This document shows, piece by piece, positions 49,988-58,611 of a stretch of DNA of 64,000 nucleotides. The DNA lies in assembly GCA_903872345.1 (NCBI GenBank), contig CAIQKM010000033.1, forward strand, positions 1-64,000, read 5' to 3'. Each line of letters opens with the position of its first letter. Positions within the stretch are counted from its first letter, which is position 1. The notes beneath the pieces were generated by a model. The model was not told the origin of the DNA. It ran no database searches and saw nothing but the letters and a program-made list of their open reading frames with translations. The position numbers and the translations under genes are program-made. Origin of the DNA: an uncultured Verrucomicrobia subdivision 3 bacterium (GTDB taxonomy: Bacteria; Verrucomicrobiota; Verrucomicrobiia; Limisphaerales; UBA11358).

Positions 49988-50968
49988 CTAGAGCGGGTGC
50001 GCCGAGGCGGGGATGGCATTGGTGGTGCCGGCGGGAGAGGGGTCCGGTGTGGGATGCTCTTTTTCGGCGAGGGTGCGCACAAGGTTCTTTTTCAGGCCAG
50101 CATAGGTTGCGTTGGTGATGCGGCTCAGGTGGACGCGGGCTTCGTCAAACATGCCGGCGGCGATCTTGGTGCGGGCGAGGTGGACTTCCACGCCCTGGCG
50201 TTCGAGGTCGGTGTGGGCCACGTTCATGGCGTTGGTCCAGGCCAGGAGGGCATCGTTGGTGCGCAGGGGTTTGATGCCGTAGTAACTTTCGGCGTAATCG
50301 GTGGCGAGCACGAAGTTGTCCGGGGACAGCTTCATGGCCGACTGATAGAGGCCAAGCGCCTTGTCGAAGACCTGCTGCTCGCCAATGTTGTAAAACTCCT
50401 TCGCGTCCTTGCGGTACAGATAAACCGTGGTGGCGAAATTCTGGTAATAGACCGGTTCATCGGGCTTGAGCCGGATGGCTTCGGTGTAATAGGCGAAGGC
50501 GTTGGTGATGGGGCTGTGCTCGCCGTAATAATTGGCCAGATTGTTCCAGACGGCCGGATTTTTCGGGTCGAGCTGACGGGAGTTTTCGTATTCCACCTGG
50601 GCGCCGTCCTCGTCGCCGGTGTCGTTCAGGAACGTGCCGTAGGCGAGGTAGCCGCGCGCGGAATCGGGGTGGTTGCGGAGAAAATGTTCGTAGCCCTGGC
50701 GCACCACGCCGAAGCGGTCCTTAATGCGCTGGTTCAGCGCCGCAATGGCGACGGTATTGGTGTGCGGGATGCTGTTGGTGTTGATCCACGACTCGACTTC
50801 ATCCAAAGCGGCATCGTCGCCGAGCATGAGCTCGCGGAGTTCGCGCTCGACGGGATCGGCGGTCACATCCACGGCAATGCCGGTCTGTTGCTGGACCAGA
50901 TTGCTGACGGCCTGCGGCTGGTTGGTGGCCAGCAGCGCGCTCAAAAGTCCGATGGTGATATCACTCAC
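49988..50968 (-). CDS. TPR-repeat protein
   Basis: The 326-aa protein has several tetratricopeptide repeats from about residue 80 on ('HPDSARGYLAYGTFLNDTGD', 'NPAVWNNLANYYGEHSPITN', 'LKPDEPVYYQNFATTVYLYR'). No signal peptide, though the C-terminal tail is Pro/Thr-rich. TPRs mediate protein-protein contact; the partner is unknown. It follows purU with a 35-bp gap on the same strand. Confidence 0.85.
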   Translation of the reverse strand: MSDITIGLLSALLATNQPQAVSNLVQQQTGIAVDVTADPVERELRELMLGDDAALDEVESWINTNSIPHTNTVAIAALNQRIKDRFGVVRQGYEHFLRNHPDSARGYLAYGTFLNDTGDEDGAQVEYENSRQLDPKNPAVWNNLANYYGEHSPITNAFAYYTEAIRLKPDEPVYYQNFATTVYLYRKDAKEFYNIGEQQVFDKALGLYQSAMKLSPDNFVLATDYAESYYGIKPLRTNDALLAWTNAMNVAHTDLERQGVEVHLARTKIAAGMFDEARVHLSRITNATYAGLKKNLVRTLAEKEHPTPDPSPAGTTNAIPASAHPL

Positions 50969-51003
50969 GCTCTTAGCTTAACACCGGAATGGACGGGCAC
51001 AAA

Positions 51004-51837
51004 TCAAACTTCCCGCACCACGCCCCAGAACACGTCCAGGTGTTTGCCGAGGTAGAGTTTGACGGCTTTCACGAGCGTCTTGGCCTCGGCCTGCTGACCG
51101 CGGGCGACGATGTCCTTGAGCGTCATGCCGGGGCGGATTCCAAAGGCGCCTTGGGCGATGATCGGGCCTTCGTCGAGGCGCATGGAGACGAAATGAGCGG
51201 TGACGCCGGCGATCTTCACGCCGCTCTCATACGCCTGCCGGTAGGCTTGGGGTCCGGGGAAACTGGGCAGCAGGGAGGGGTGAATGTTGATGATTTTGTT
51301 TTTGTGGCGCCAGACGAAATTGGGGGAAAGGATCTTCATGAAGCGCGCGAGCACGATGAAGTCCACTTCGTATTCCTCGAGCACTTTCAGGGCTTCGGCC
51401 TCGGATTTGGCGCGGTCCACCCAGGGGAGGTGAACGTAGGGCAGCTTGTGTTTCTTGGCGAGGGCGGCGAATTCGGGGTAATTGCCGATGACGAGCACGG
51501 GGTCGGCGTTCAGCTTGGCGGCCAGGAGGGCGTCGAAGCAATGGGTTTCTTTGGTGACGAGAATGGCGAACCGCTGGCGGCGCTTGGGGTCGGTGAGCCG
51601 CATCTTGATTTCCATGCCCAGGTCCTGGCCGAGGGCGGCGAGGCCGGTGGAGATGGCGTCGGGATTGCAATTGCCGGTTTTCCAAGAAGCCTGGAGGGTC
51701 ATGCTGAACTGGCCGCGGGTGACCTGTTCTTCGAGCGCCTCGATGTTGGCGTGCTGCTCGAAAAGGAAGTCGGTGACCCGGGCAATGACGCCGGTTTTGT
51801 CGCGGCCGATGACCGTAATGGTGGCGAAATGTTTCAT
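51004..51837 (-). CDS. purU: Formyltetrahydrofolate deformylase PurU
   Basis: Start at 'MKHFATITVIGRDKTGVIAR' (277 aa). An N-terminal ACT domain (1-80) is followed by a formyltransferase fold with 'NIHPSLLPSFPGPQAYRQAY' and 'GVTAHFVSMRLDEGPIIAQ', which carry the catalytic Asn-His-Asp. It hydrolyses 10-formyl-THF to THF and formate, balancing one-carbon pools for purine synthesis. The ORF's N-terminal 47-residue extension is rejected since the ACT domain starts at this Met. Confidence 0.93.
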   Translation of the reverse strand: MKHFATITVIGRDKTGVIARVTDFLFEQHANIEALEEQVTRGQFSMTLQASWKTGNCNPDAISTGLAALGQDLGMEIKMRLTDPKRRQRFAILVTKETHCFDALLAAKLNADPVLVIGNYPEFAALAKKHKLPYVHLPWVDRAKSEAEALKVLEEYEVDFIVLARFMKILSPNFVWRHKNKIINIHPSLLPSFPGPQAYRQAYESGVKIAGVTAHFVSMRLDEGPIIAQGAFGIRPGMTLKDIVARGQQAEAKTLVKAVKLYLGKHLDVFWGVVREV

Positions 51838-52145
51838 CTGATAGGCACGAATAAACACGATTTTTGGCGGATTTAAAGCATTATAAACCGAAAAGGTGCG
51901 GGATGATTTTTTCCGGACGGTTGAAAGGTGCAACGGCTTCCCCCCAGCCGTTGGCAAATGCATTTCATAGACACTCAACTCCCCATCTCTAAGATTAGAG
52001 CCTGTTTAACTGCTTCCCAGCCTCATTTATATTCCAGGATTTCTTATCAAAAACCGCCGGCTTGCGGCAAAAATTGCGATGGAAAGAGCAAAAAATGGGC
52101 TTCACACCAAAAGATTCACTGATAGTGTATGTCCAGTTTCCAGTC
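51838..52145. promoter_or_regulatory. Divergent intergenic region between purU and pntAA
   Basis: About 308 bp between divergent genes, so it must hold both promoters. A hairpin CAACGGCT-tcccccc-AGCCGTTG (51931-51953) and a second one, GCCG-gctt-GCGGC near 52061, are visible. I cannot place promoter boxes with confidence. Confidence 0.45.
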
Positions 52146-53279
52146 ATGAAAATCTCCGTTCCACGCGAGACACATCCGGGCGAAACCCGCGCGCCCCTGA
52201 CGCCTGACAGCGTCAGTAAACTGGTCAAGCTCGGCGCTCAAGTTGAGGTCGAAGCTGGCCTCGGCCTCACCGCCGGGTTTGTTGATGACGCCTACACCAA
52301 AGCTGGTGCGGCGATCACCACCGACCGCAAGGCCCTCATCAGCTCCGGGGACATCGTCCTCCGGTTGCGCAAGCCGCCGGGCGATGAAATCGCCTGGCTC
52401 AAACCCAACGCCATTCACGCCAGCCTGCTGGACCCCTTCAATGAGAAGGACCTGGTCCAGAAGTTTGCCGAACGCGGCGTCAGCGCCGTCAGCATGGAAT
52501 TCATTCCGCGCACCACCCGGGCGCAGAAGATGGACGTGCTGTCCTCCCAGGCCAACCTCGGCGGTTACGAAGCCGTGATTCTGGCCGCGCGCTATTCCAA
52601 CAAGATTTTTCCCATGATGACCACGGCGGCCGGCACCATCCTGCCCGCCAAGGTGTTCATTATCGGCGTCGGCGTCGCCGGTTTGCAGGCGATTGCCACC
52701 GCCAAACGGCTCGGCGCCAAGGTCACCGCCTACGACACCCGTCCGGTGGTCGAGGAACAGGTGAAGTCCCTCGGCGCCCAGTTCCTGAAGATTGATATCG
52801 GCGAAACCGGCCAGACCAAGGACGGCTACGCCAAGGCGCTTACGGAAGAACAGATTCAGATGCAGCGCGATGCGATGAAGAAAACCTGCGGCGATTCCGA
52901 TGTGGTCATCTCCGCCGCCCAGGTATTCGGCCGCAAAGCTCCCATCCTCGTCACCGCCGCCATGCTGGATGCCATGAAGCCCGGCAGCGTGGTCGTGGAT
53001 TTGGCCGTCGAAACCGGCGGCAACGTCGAAGGCGTCGTCTATGACAAAGTCACCGACCGCAACGGCGTCAAGATTGTCGGCATTGCGAATCTTCCCGGCC
53101 GCGTGCCGCTGCATGCCAGCCAGGTGTACGCCGCGAACCTTGTGAATCTCATCGAGGAATTCTGGGACAAGAAAGAAAAAACCTTTGTGCTCAAACTCGA
53201 CGACGAAATCATCAAGGGCTGCCTCGTGACCCATGGTGGCAAGGTCGTAAACGAAAAACTCCTGCCCAAACCCGCATAA
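52146..53279 (+). CDS. pntAA: NAD(P) transhydrogenase alpha subunit, part 1 (soluble NAD(H)-binding)
   Basis: Starts at 'MKISVPRETHPGETRAPLTP' (377 aa), the standard AlaDH/PNT N-terminus, and has the Rossmann motif 'IGVGVAGLQAIATAKRLGAK'. This is domain I of the proton-translocating transhydrogenase, which passes hydride from NADH to NADP+ using proton flow. The alpha subunit is split in two genes, as in Rhodospirillum. Two membrane subunits follow at 7 bp and with a 4-bp overlap. Confidence 0.95.
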   Translation: MKISVPRETHPGETRAPLTPDSVSKLVKLGAQVEVEAGLGLTAGFVDDAYTKAGAAITTDRKALISSGDIVLRLRKPPGDEIAWLKPNAIHASLLDPFNEKDLVQKFAERGVSAVSMEFIPRTTRAQKMDVLSSQANLGGYEAVILAARYSNKIFPMMTTAAGTILPAKVFIIGVGVAGLQAIATAKRLGAKVTAYDTRPVVEEQVKSLGAQFLKIDIGETGQTKDGYAKALTEEQIQMQRDAMKKTCGDSDVVISAAQVFGRKAPILVTAAMLDAMKPGSVVVDLAVETGGNVEGVVYDKVTDRNGVKIVGIANLPGRVPLHASQVYAANLVNLIEEFWDKKEKTFVLKLDDEIIKGCLVTHGGKVVNEKLLPKPA

Positions 53280-53286
53280 TAATTTT

Positions 53287-53592
53287 ATGACTATCGAAAG
53301 CTTGCAAGCTTACAACCAGATTCTGGTGCTGTTCATCTTCGTCCTTGCGATTTTCGTGGGGTTTGAAGTCATTTCGAAAGTGCCGTCCATGCTGCACACG
53401 CCGCTGATGTCCGGCACGAACGCCATTCACGGCATCATCCTGTTCGGCGGCATTCTGGTGCTGGCCGACGCCACCACGGTGTTGCAACAGGCGCTGGGTT
53501 TTGTCGCGGTGGTCTTCGGTTCCGCCAACGTTTTCGGCGGATTCATGGTCACGGACCGCATGTTGCAAATGTTTAAGAAAAAGAAAAAATGA
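53287..53592 (+). CDS. pntAB: NAD(P) transhydrogenase alpha subunit, part 2 (membrane)
   Basis: This 101-aa protein has three hydrophobic helices ('ILVLFIFVLAIFVGFEVISK', 'AIHGIILFGGILVLADATTV', 'FVAVVFGSANVFGGFMVTDR'). It forms part of the membrane domain II. It ends in a lysine run. Start and stop fit the three-gene operon pntAA-pntAB-pntB. Confidence 0.93.
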   Translation: MTIESLQAYNQILVLFIFVLAIFVGFEVISKVPSMLHTPLMSGTNAIHGIILFGGILVLADATTVLQQALGFVAVVFGSANVFGGFMVTDRMLQMFKKKKK

Positions 53593-55037
53593 GCTCAACC
53601 ATCGCATTAATTTTAATCGGCGTCGCGGTTCTATTCATCCTCGGCATCAAGTTCTTGAGTTCGCCGAAGACCGCGCGGCTCGGCAACCTCGTCGCGGCGG
53701 CGGGCATGCTCATCGGCCTGATGGTGCTGTGCAAACCGGCGGAAGCCGGTGGTGCCAACATCTGGACGCAAGGCTGGACCTTCAACTACACGCTCATCGT
53801 CATCGGCACGGTGGTCGGTCTGATCATCGGCGCGCTCGGCGCGTATTCGGTGAAGATGACCGCGATGCCGCAAATGGTCGCGCTTTTCAACGGTCTCGGC
53901 GGCGGCGCGGCGGCGCTGGTCGCAAGTCTGGAATTTTTGAAAGACGCGCAGCCGGCGCCAATCGCCGCCGACGCCCTGCCGCACAGCGTGGGAGCCGCCA
54001 TCACGGTCCCGATGCTGTTCGCCACGCTCATCGGCTCGCTGTCATTCGCCGGCAGCATTATCGCCTATCTGAAACTCGAAGGGAAATTCGAGAAGCCGAT
54101 GACGTTCCCCGGTCAGAACATTCTGAACGGCCTGATTTTGCTGGTGATTGTCGGCTTGTGCGGCTGGCTCACGTTCAACGCCACCGGCCACAACGCCGTC
54201 GCCGCGTTCATCGTGATGTTCTCGCTGGCGCTGTTTTTCGGCATTGCGATGGTCATGCCCATCGGTGGCGCGGATATGCCGGTGGTGATTTCACTGCTCA
54301 ACTCCTTCACCGGTCTTGCCGTGGCGGCGGACGGTTTTGCCATCAACAACAACGCGATGATTGTCGCGGGCACGCTGGTCGGCTCCTCCGGCACGCTGCT
54401 CACCCTGCTCATGTGCAAGGCCATGAACCGCCCGGTGACGAATGTTCTTTTCGGCGCGTTCGGTTCCAGCGGCAGTGCGCAAGCGGGCGCGGCCGGGGTT
54501 GCCGGCACCGTCAAGCCTATCCAAGCCGATGAAGTGGCGTTGCTGCTGGCCTACGCGCAGCGCGTCGTGGTGGTGCCCGGTTATGGCATGGCCGTGGCGC
54601 AGGCGCAACATTCCGTGCGCGAACTGACCGAAGAACTTGGCAAACGCGGCATCGAAGTGCAGTTCGCCATCCATCCGGTTGCCGGCCGCATGCCTGGTCA
54701 CATGAACGTGCTGCTTGCCGAGGCGAATGTTCCCTACGACCAGCTCATCGAAATGGAACACATCAATCCCTCGATGGATCGCGTGGACGTGTGTCTCGTC
54801 ATCGGTGCGAACGACGTGGTGAACCCCGCCGCCCGTGAGGAAAAGACCAGCCCTATTTACGGCATGCCCATCATTGACGCCGACCATTGCAAGACGGTGA
54901 TTGTGATGAAGCGCTCCATGGCCGCCGGTTTTGCCGGCATTGAGAACCACCTGTTCTACAAGGACAACACCCGCATGTTGTTCGGCGATGCGAAGAATTC
55001 GCTGCAAGCCCTCGTAGCCGCCGTGAAGGCGAGCTAA
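53589..55037 (+). CDS. pntB: NAD(P) transhydrogenase beta subunit
   Basis: The 482-aa protein has about nine membrane helices (1-270) and a C-terminal NADP(H)-binding domain III with 'VPGYGMAVAQAQHSVRELTE' and 'VCLVIGANDVVNPAAREEKT'. It completes the proton-pumping transhydrogenase in the inner membrane, which supplies NADPH for biosynthesis. Overlaps pntAB by 4 bp. A terminator follows at 55058. Confidence 0.95.
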   Translation: MSSTIALILIGVAVLFILGIKFLSSPKTARLGNLVAAAGMLIGLMVLCKPAEAGGANIWTQGWTFNYTLIVIGTVVGLIIGALGAYSVKMTAMPQMVALFNGLGGGAAALVASLEFLKDAQPAPIAADALPHSVGAAITVPMLFATLIGSLSFAGSIIAYLKLEGKFEKPMTFPGQNILNGLILLVIVGLCGWLTFNATGHNAVAAFIVMFSLALFFGIAMVMPIGGADMPVVISLLNSFTGLAVAADGFAINNNAMIVAGTLVGSSGTLLTLLMCKAMNRPVTNVLFGAFGSSGSAQAGAAGVAGTVKPIQADEVALLLAYAQRVVVVPGYGMAVAQAQHSVRELTEELGKRGIEVQFAIHPVAGRMPGHMNVLLAEANVPYDQLIEMEHINPSMDRVDVCLVIGANDVVNPAAREEKTSPIYGMPIIDADHCKTVIVMKRSMAAGFAGIENHLFYKDNTRMLFGDAKNSLQALVAAVKAS

Positions 55038-55057
55038 ACGATCCAATCTCCTCATCC

Positions 55058-55087
55058 AACCCTCTCCGTTTCGGGGAGGGTTTTTTT
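55058..55087 (+). terminator. Rho-independent terminator of the pnt operon
   Basis: AACCCTCTCC pairs with GGGGAGGGTT (one G-T wobble) and runs into TTTTTTT. Located 21 bp after pntB. Confidence 0.85.
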
Positions 55088-55160
55088 CTGCCCGTGTAGG
55101 GAGAGCGTCACCACTAACTTTTCGGTTCCGCCATCCTCAATCCTCCACCTTCGCTATGCG

Positions 55161-55328
55161 TCAGCGCGACGGCGCACTGTTCGGCAGGGGCGCACCAAAA
55201 TCACGCTGCTGTTCCACCTTCCGAGCCGCCAGCCACACCCACACCACCGCGAGCACTATGCCGAGCACCACCCCGGCCAGCACATACTTGGGCCAGCGAT
55301 AGTGAGGTTTGTTGTCGTTTTCATTCAT
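55161..55328 (-). CDS. 55-aa single-pass membrane protein (missed by the ORF track)
   Basis: Minus-strand reading from the ATG at 55328 gives a 55-aa protein: charged N-terminus (MNENDNKPHYRW), one helix ('YVLAGVVLGIVLAVVWVWLA') and a short tail. It lies 19 bp downstream of the CAAX-type protease gene on the same strand, so the two may be co-transcribed. Function unknown. Confidence 0.6.
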   Translation of the reverse strand: MNENDNKPHYRWPKYVLAGVVLGIVLAVVWVWLAARKVEQQRDFGAPLPNSAPSR

Positions 55329-55347
55329 GGTGGATTGGGTTAGCGGT

Positions 55348-56055
55348 TTACCAAAAATTCCAGGCCCCGCGCCACACCACCCAGATGCCCAGCAGGCAAT
55401 TGGTAATGCCGTGGGCGGTCATGGCGTCGCCGAGGTGACCCTTGCGGATGGCCAGCCATTGATACGCCATCCCGCAAAGAATGCCTGCCAGCCATTCATT
55501 GTGGGAAAAGCCAAACACCAGCGCCGTTAGCACAAACGGCTTCGGCAAAAACCGGTTCAAGGGCACGGACATGAATTCCACCTTCGCAATGTAACGGTAC
55601 AGGAAAGAACGGTAAAACGCCTCCTCAATTGGCGGCACCACCAGGGACGAGCCGAGAATACGCACTGCAATCACGAACCACGCCAACGCCGAACCGGCGC
55701 CGAATTGTTCGAACGGATTCCACAGTTTTGGCGGGGTAGTTGGCGCATGGGAAAGACCGAGCTTCACCCAAAGGGTGTTTTGCGTGGTCCAGTCGCAGTT
55801 AACGCCCACCCAGATTGCGGCAATGCCGATCCCCACGGCCGCCGCTTCCCAACTGAAACTCCAGCGGGCCTCGGTGACAAACGGCCGCATCTCGCAGACC
55901 AGCCAGAGGCCGACCACGGTTTTGGCCACGTAAAACCAGTAGGCCGCCGGCGTGCCGGGCTTGCCTTGCAGGCAGGTGAGAGCCAGAAAAATGACAAATG
56001 GCAGCGCCCGCGCCAGCAGCGGCGAGTCGCCAAAGGTTTTTTTGAGCAGATGCAC
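55348..56055 (-). CDS. Exosortase-associated CAAX-type (CPBP) intramembrane protease
   Basis: The 235-aa protein has seven or more membrane helices. Key motifs: 'VVPPIEEAFYRSFLYRYI' (EExxxR active site), 'FGFSHNEWLAGILCGMAYQW' (second motif with His), and the C-terminal 'AHGITNCLLGIWVV' with 'WNFW' end. This end is typical of the CAAX prenyl protease-related proteins that accompany exosortase/PEP-CTERM systems. It probably trims or processes membrane proteins. No exosortase is in this window. Confidence 0.85.
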   Translation of the reverse strand: MHLLKKTFGDSPLLARALPFVIFLALTCLQGKPGTPAAYWFYVAKTVVGLWLVCEMRPFVTEARWSFSWEAAAVGIGIAAIWVGVNCDWTTQNTLWVKLGLSHAPTTPPKLWNPFEQFGAGSALAWFVIAVRILGSSLVVPPIEEAFYRSFLYRYIAKVEFMSVPLNRFLPKPFVLTALVFGFSHNEWLAGILCGMAYQWLAIRKGHLGDAMTAHGITNCLLGIWVVWRGAWNFW

Positions 56056-56300
56056 GCGCCGTGTTTAGCAGAATTGCCGGCAAAGGCCAATGGCCAATAT
56101 TGAGGCTGGCCAATATCAAGACGTCAAAAAATGTTGCCACGCGGGTCGATTCCCCGTATCTTTTTGCCCGTCACGAATTCGACTGCTTCAACTGCGGTTT
56201 GACGGGCTGCATTTGGTTCGGTTGCTTTGGCTGGTTGGTCGGATTCATACGATTCATGACGGTGGTAAAAGCCTTTTGGCAAAGCCTTCCTTTAATGATT

Positions 56301-56375
56301 GCGCGGTTAGCTCAGTGGTAGAGCATTACCTTGACACGGTAGGGGTCACAGGTTCGAACCCTGTATCGCGCACCA
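56301..56375 (+). tRNA. tRNA-Val (GAC)
   Basis: The acceptor stem GCGCGGT pairs with ATCGCGC, D-arm GCTC...GAGC, anticodon loop TTGACAC with GAC, T-arm ACAGG-TTCGAAC-CCTGT, and encoded CCA. 75 nt. All arms form. GAC decodes GTC (valine). Confidence 0.95.
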
Positions 56376-56792
56376 TCTTTTTGTTCGGTAGCTTGCATAG
56401 TCTTCTTCGCAAAGCTAACAATTAATCAAATAAGCGAACCGCGCATCCGCACTTGGGTGCCGGATGCCAGAGGTGTTGATTCTGGATTTATCTTGATTTT
56501 CGCGATTTTAAAGAGGTTTTTAATCAATTCTAAAGGCTAAAGTTTTCAGATCCCGTGAAAGGGCGGGGTGGGCGGGGAATATCGACCGCAAATAAACGGG
56601 AATGGGCACAGATGGGAAATTTCCCAGGCAGGGGGTTGGTGGCGCAGCCTTGATAAGGTTTGAATTGGTTTGATTTACCCTGATCCTCTGGCTCGGGGGG
56701 TGGCGACCCGGGGCGGTGCAATAGTTGAGGGGGCCGGACGTACCCGCCAAGGGGTGGAGAGACAACCGGGCGCGAGTTTGGCCGTGACGGTG

Positions 56793-56809
56793 AGTTTACC
56801 ATGTAAACT
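56793..56809 (-). promoter_or_regulatory. Palindromic operator candidate over a minus-strand start codon
   Basis: AGTTTAC-CAT-GTAAACT is a perfect 7-bp inverted repeat whose spacer is a start codon on the minus strand. A GGAAG ribosome-site candidate overlaps the upstream arm. A protein bound here would block translation start or transcription of the short frame. Confidence 0.5.
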
Positions 56810-56817
56810 TCCAACAG

Positions 56818-56846
56818 GGTAATATAGCACAGGTTTGCAGATGTCA
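56818..56846 (-). promoter_or_regulatory. Sigma70-like promoter candidate, leftward
   Basis: On the minus strand TTGACA is followed after 15 nt by TATATT, then by the palindrome at 56793. The spacer is two bases shorter than ideal. It would drive transcription toward the tRNA gene. Confidence 0.4.
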
Positions 56847-56935
56847 AATATGGGGCGGGTTTGGGGCGGCGCGTTGGGGGTGTCGCGCGGCGCCTTGGGG
56901 GTTGCAGTACGGGGCGGGATACAATAGGTTGGGTT

Positions 56936-57830
56936 ATGCTTTTCGACCGCCAGCGGGTGTTGCTTGAGCTTCTGGATGCTTTGAACGAGCCGGTTGGTTC
57001 GACGGATTTTCAGAAGCTGCTGTTCCTTTATACTCGTGAAGGCGAACCCACCCCCAGCTATGATTTTGTGCCATACCGGTTCGGCTGTTTTTCATTCACG
57101 TCCTACGCCGACAAGCGCCGGTTGGTGGAGCAGGAACTGATCGAGGACGGCGAAACGTGGAAGCTGACGGACAAAGGCCGTCGCATCGCGCGTGGCTGTG
57201 TGCGGTCGCCGCTGCCGATGGCGCGGTTTGCAAAACAATACAAAGCCTTGCGCGGCAATGCGCTGGTGGCCGATGTTTACCAGCGTTACCCCTATTTCGC
57301 GACACGCAGCGAAATTGTGGAAAAAGTGCTGCCCAAGCCGGAGGATCGCGCCCGTGTGGAAGCCGCCCGTCCGGCCAGGCAGATGCCGGGTCTGGTCACG
57401 CTGGGTTACGAAAGCAAAACGCTGGAGGCTTACCTAAACCAATTGCTGCAAGCTGGTGTGACCCTGCTGTGCGATGTCCGGCGCAACCCATTGAGCCGGA
57501 AATACGGTTTTTCCAAAAGCACGTTGAGCCATGCCTGCGAAGGTGTTGGCATCCGTTACGAACATCTCCCGGAACTGGGCATCCCCTCGGAGAAACGGCA
57601 GGATCTGGAAACGCAGACCGATTACGACAAACTATTCGCCACCTGCGAACGCACGACGCTGCCGAAGGAAACCCAAACGCTGGCCAAAATCGCGGGCTGG
57701 ATTCAGGCGGAAGGCCAGCGGGTGGCCCCTGACCTGTTTCGAGTTGCTGCCGCACCAATGCCACCGGCACTGCGTTTCCGACGCCTTGCAAAAAACTTTC
57801 GGGCCGAGACTGGCGGCCCATCACCTGTAA
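56936..57830 (+). pseudogene. DUF488-domain protein, disrupted by a one-base frameshift
   Basis: The first frame (from 56936) gives an N-terminal winged-helix-like domain ('FQKLLFLYTREGEPTPSYDF') and a DUF488 domain ('TLGYESKTLEAYLNQLLQAG', 'DVRRNPLSRKYGFSKSTL'). Near 57730 the frame goes off. The +1 alternative reads 'LTCFELLPHQCHRHCVSDAL', the expected DUF488 end with its Cys-His motif, and stops at 57830. One extra C in a run of four (GTGGCCCCTG) explains it. Either the gene is broken or the read has a homopolymer error. The family function is unknown; it is often near defence genes. Confidence 0.8.
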
Positions 57831-57839
57831 ACTGGGATT

Positions 57840-57956
57840 ATGGGACGCGAAAAGGTACTCATTACCGTCAAGACGTACCCGACCCTTTCGCGCAAGCACG
57901 GTGAACTGGTATGCACCGCCGGAGTGCGCGAGGATGGCTCCTGGGTGCGGTTGTAA
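57840..57956 (+). pseudogene. Truncated gene for the usual DUF488 partner (38 codons remain)
   Basis: The ATG at 57840 starts 'MGREKVLITVKTYPTLSRKH' followed by 'GVREDGSWVRL' and then a stop. The same N-terminus begins longer proteins that typically follow DUF488 genes, continuing 'YPv...' at the point where this copy stops. The break matches the start of the AT-richer methylase cassette at about 57955, so the cassette probably replaced the rest of this gene. Confidence 0.65.
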
Positions 57957-57957
57957 G

Positions 57958-58611
57958 TCAGCCGCAGTTAAGAAAAATGTGATAAATGCGGATGTTTACT
58001 CCGTTACTTCGCCTGTGAATACTTTGAAGTTCATGAAGTAACTCATCCAAAATGGAAACGCTTGAAAGGGTTTCATGGATTCCAAGGCGAGATGTTTCGG
58101 CCCTTTGATCTTCGTCAAAAACTCGCGTTAACTCGCCATGCCAATATGCAACATCCTTGTTCTGAAACAGGGCGACCATCGCGGCTTCAGGATGCTCGGC
58201 TCCGTAACGGCATTCGATGAAGTCTCCCATTCCGCCGTCACCAATATATTTGCCGACTGGAAAGCCGCCGGTGCGCAGCCGTTTGGCTTCAAATATAAAA
58301 GAGATGCGAGGTTTAATTCCGTTACGAATAATTGTAATGTCGAAGCGCAGCCGGGCGTTACCGAGTTCACCATTGGGGCTATGCGGCTCTTGGTCGCCCG
58401 GCCAATAATGGTCATATTCATTGGGTGTATCAGGATGGTCAAGCCTCGTCTTCATTGCCCCCGCCAACAATCCGGTAATTGATGGTTCATCCATTTCTGC
58501 GTTGAGCTGATCTCGCACGTCAGCGTAAGCCCAAGCGAGTAGCTGATGAGAATGAAGGCAAAAAGCCTCGCCATAAATCTCCCACAGCTCGTTGATCGGG
58601 CCGTTACTCAT
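57958..58611 (-). CDS. PD-(D/E)XK-like nuclease partner of the DNA methylase
   Basis: This 217-aa protein contains 'RLRFDITIIRNGIKPRISFI' followed by 'FEAKRLR', an Asp strand then a Glu-x-Lys pattern of the PD-(D/E)XK nuclease fold. The ATG overlaps the methylase stop by 4 bp, so the two are made together. By analogy with split restriction-modification systems it is the likely DNA-cutting subunit. The DNA is more AT-rich than the chromosome around it. No named family recognised. Confidence 0.65.
   Translation of the reverse strand: MSNGPINELWEIYGEAFCLHSHQLLAWAYADVRDQLNAEMDEPSITGLLAGAMKTRLDHPDTPNEYDHYWPGDQEPHSPNGELGNARLRFDITIIRNGIKPRISFIFEAKRLRTGGFPVGKYIGDGGMGDFIECRYGAEHPEAAMVALFQNKDVAYWHGELTRVFDEDQRAETSRLGIHETLSSVSILDELLHELQSIHRRSNGVNIRIYHIFLNCG

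Larger units (their letters stand above)
56376..56935. other. 560-bp intergenic region after tRNA-Val; weak minus-strand ORF
   Basis: No confident gene. The best candidate is a minus-strand 90-aa frame starting at 56802 ('MVNSPSRPNSRPVVSPPLGG'), which has promoter- and operator-like signals upstream (see next entries) but Pro/Arg-rich, low-information protein sequence. The rest shows only GC-rich low-complexity runs before the DUF488 gene. Confidence 0.4.

Noticed and set aside
56530-56802. 90-aa minus-strand ORF beginning 'MVNSPSRPNS'
   Set aside because: Promoter- and operator-like signals exist, but the protein is Pro-rich and lacks any fold pattern, so I list the signals and not a gene.
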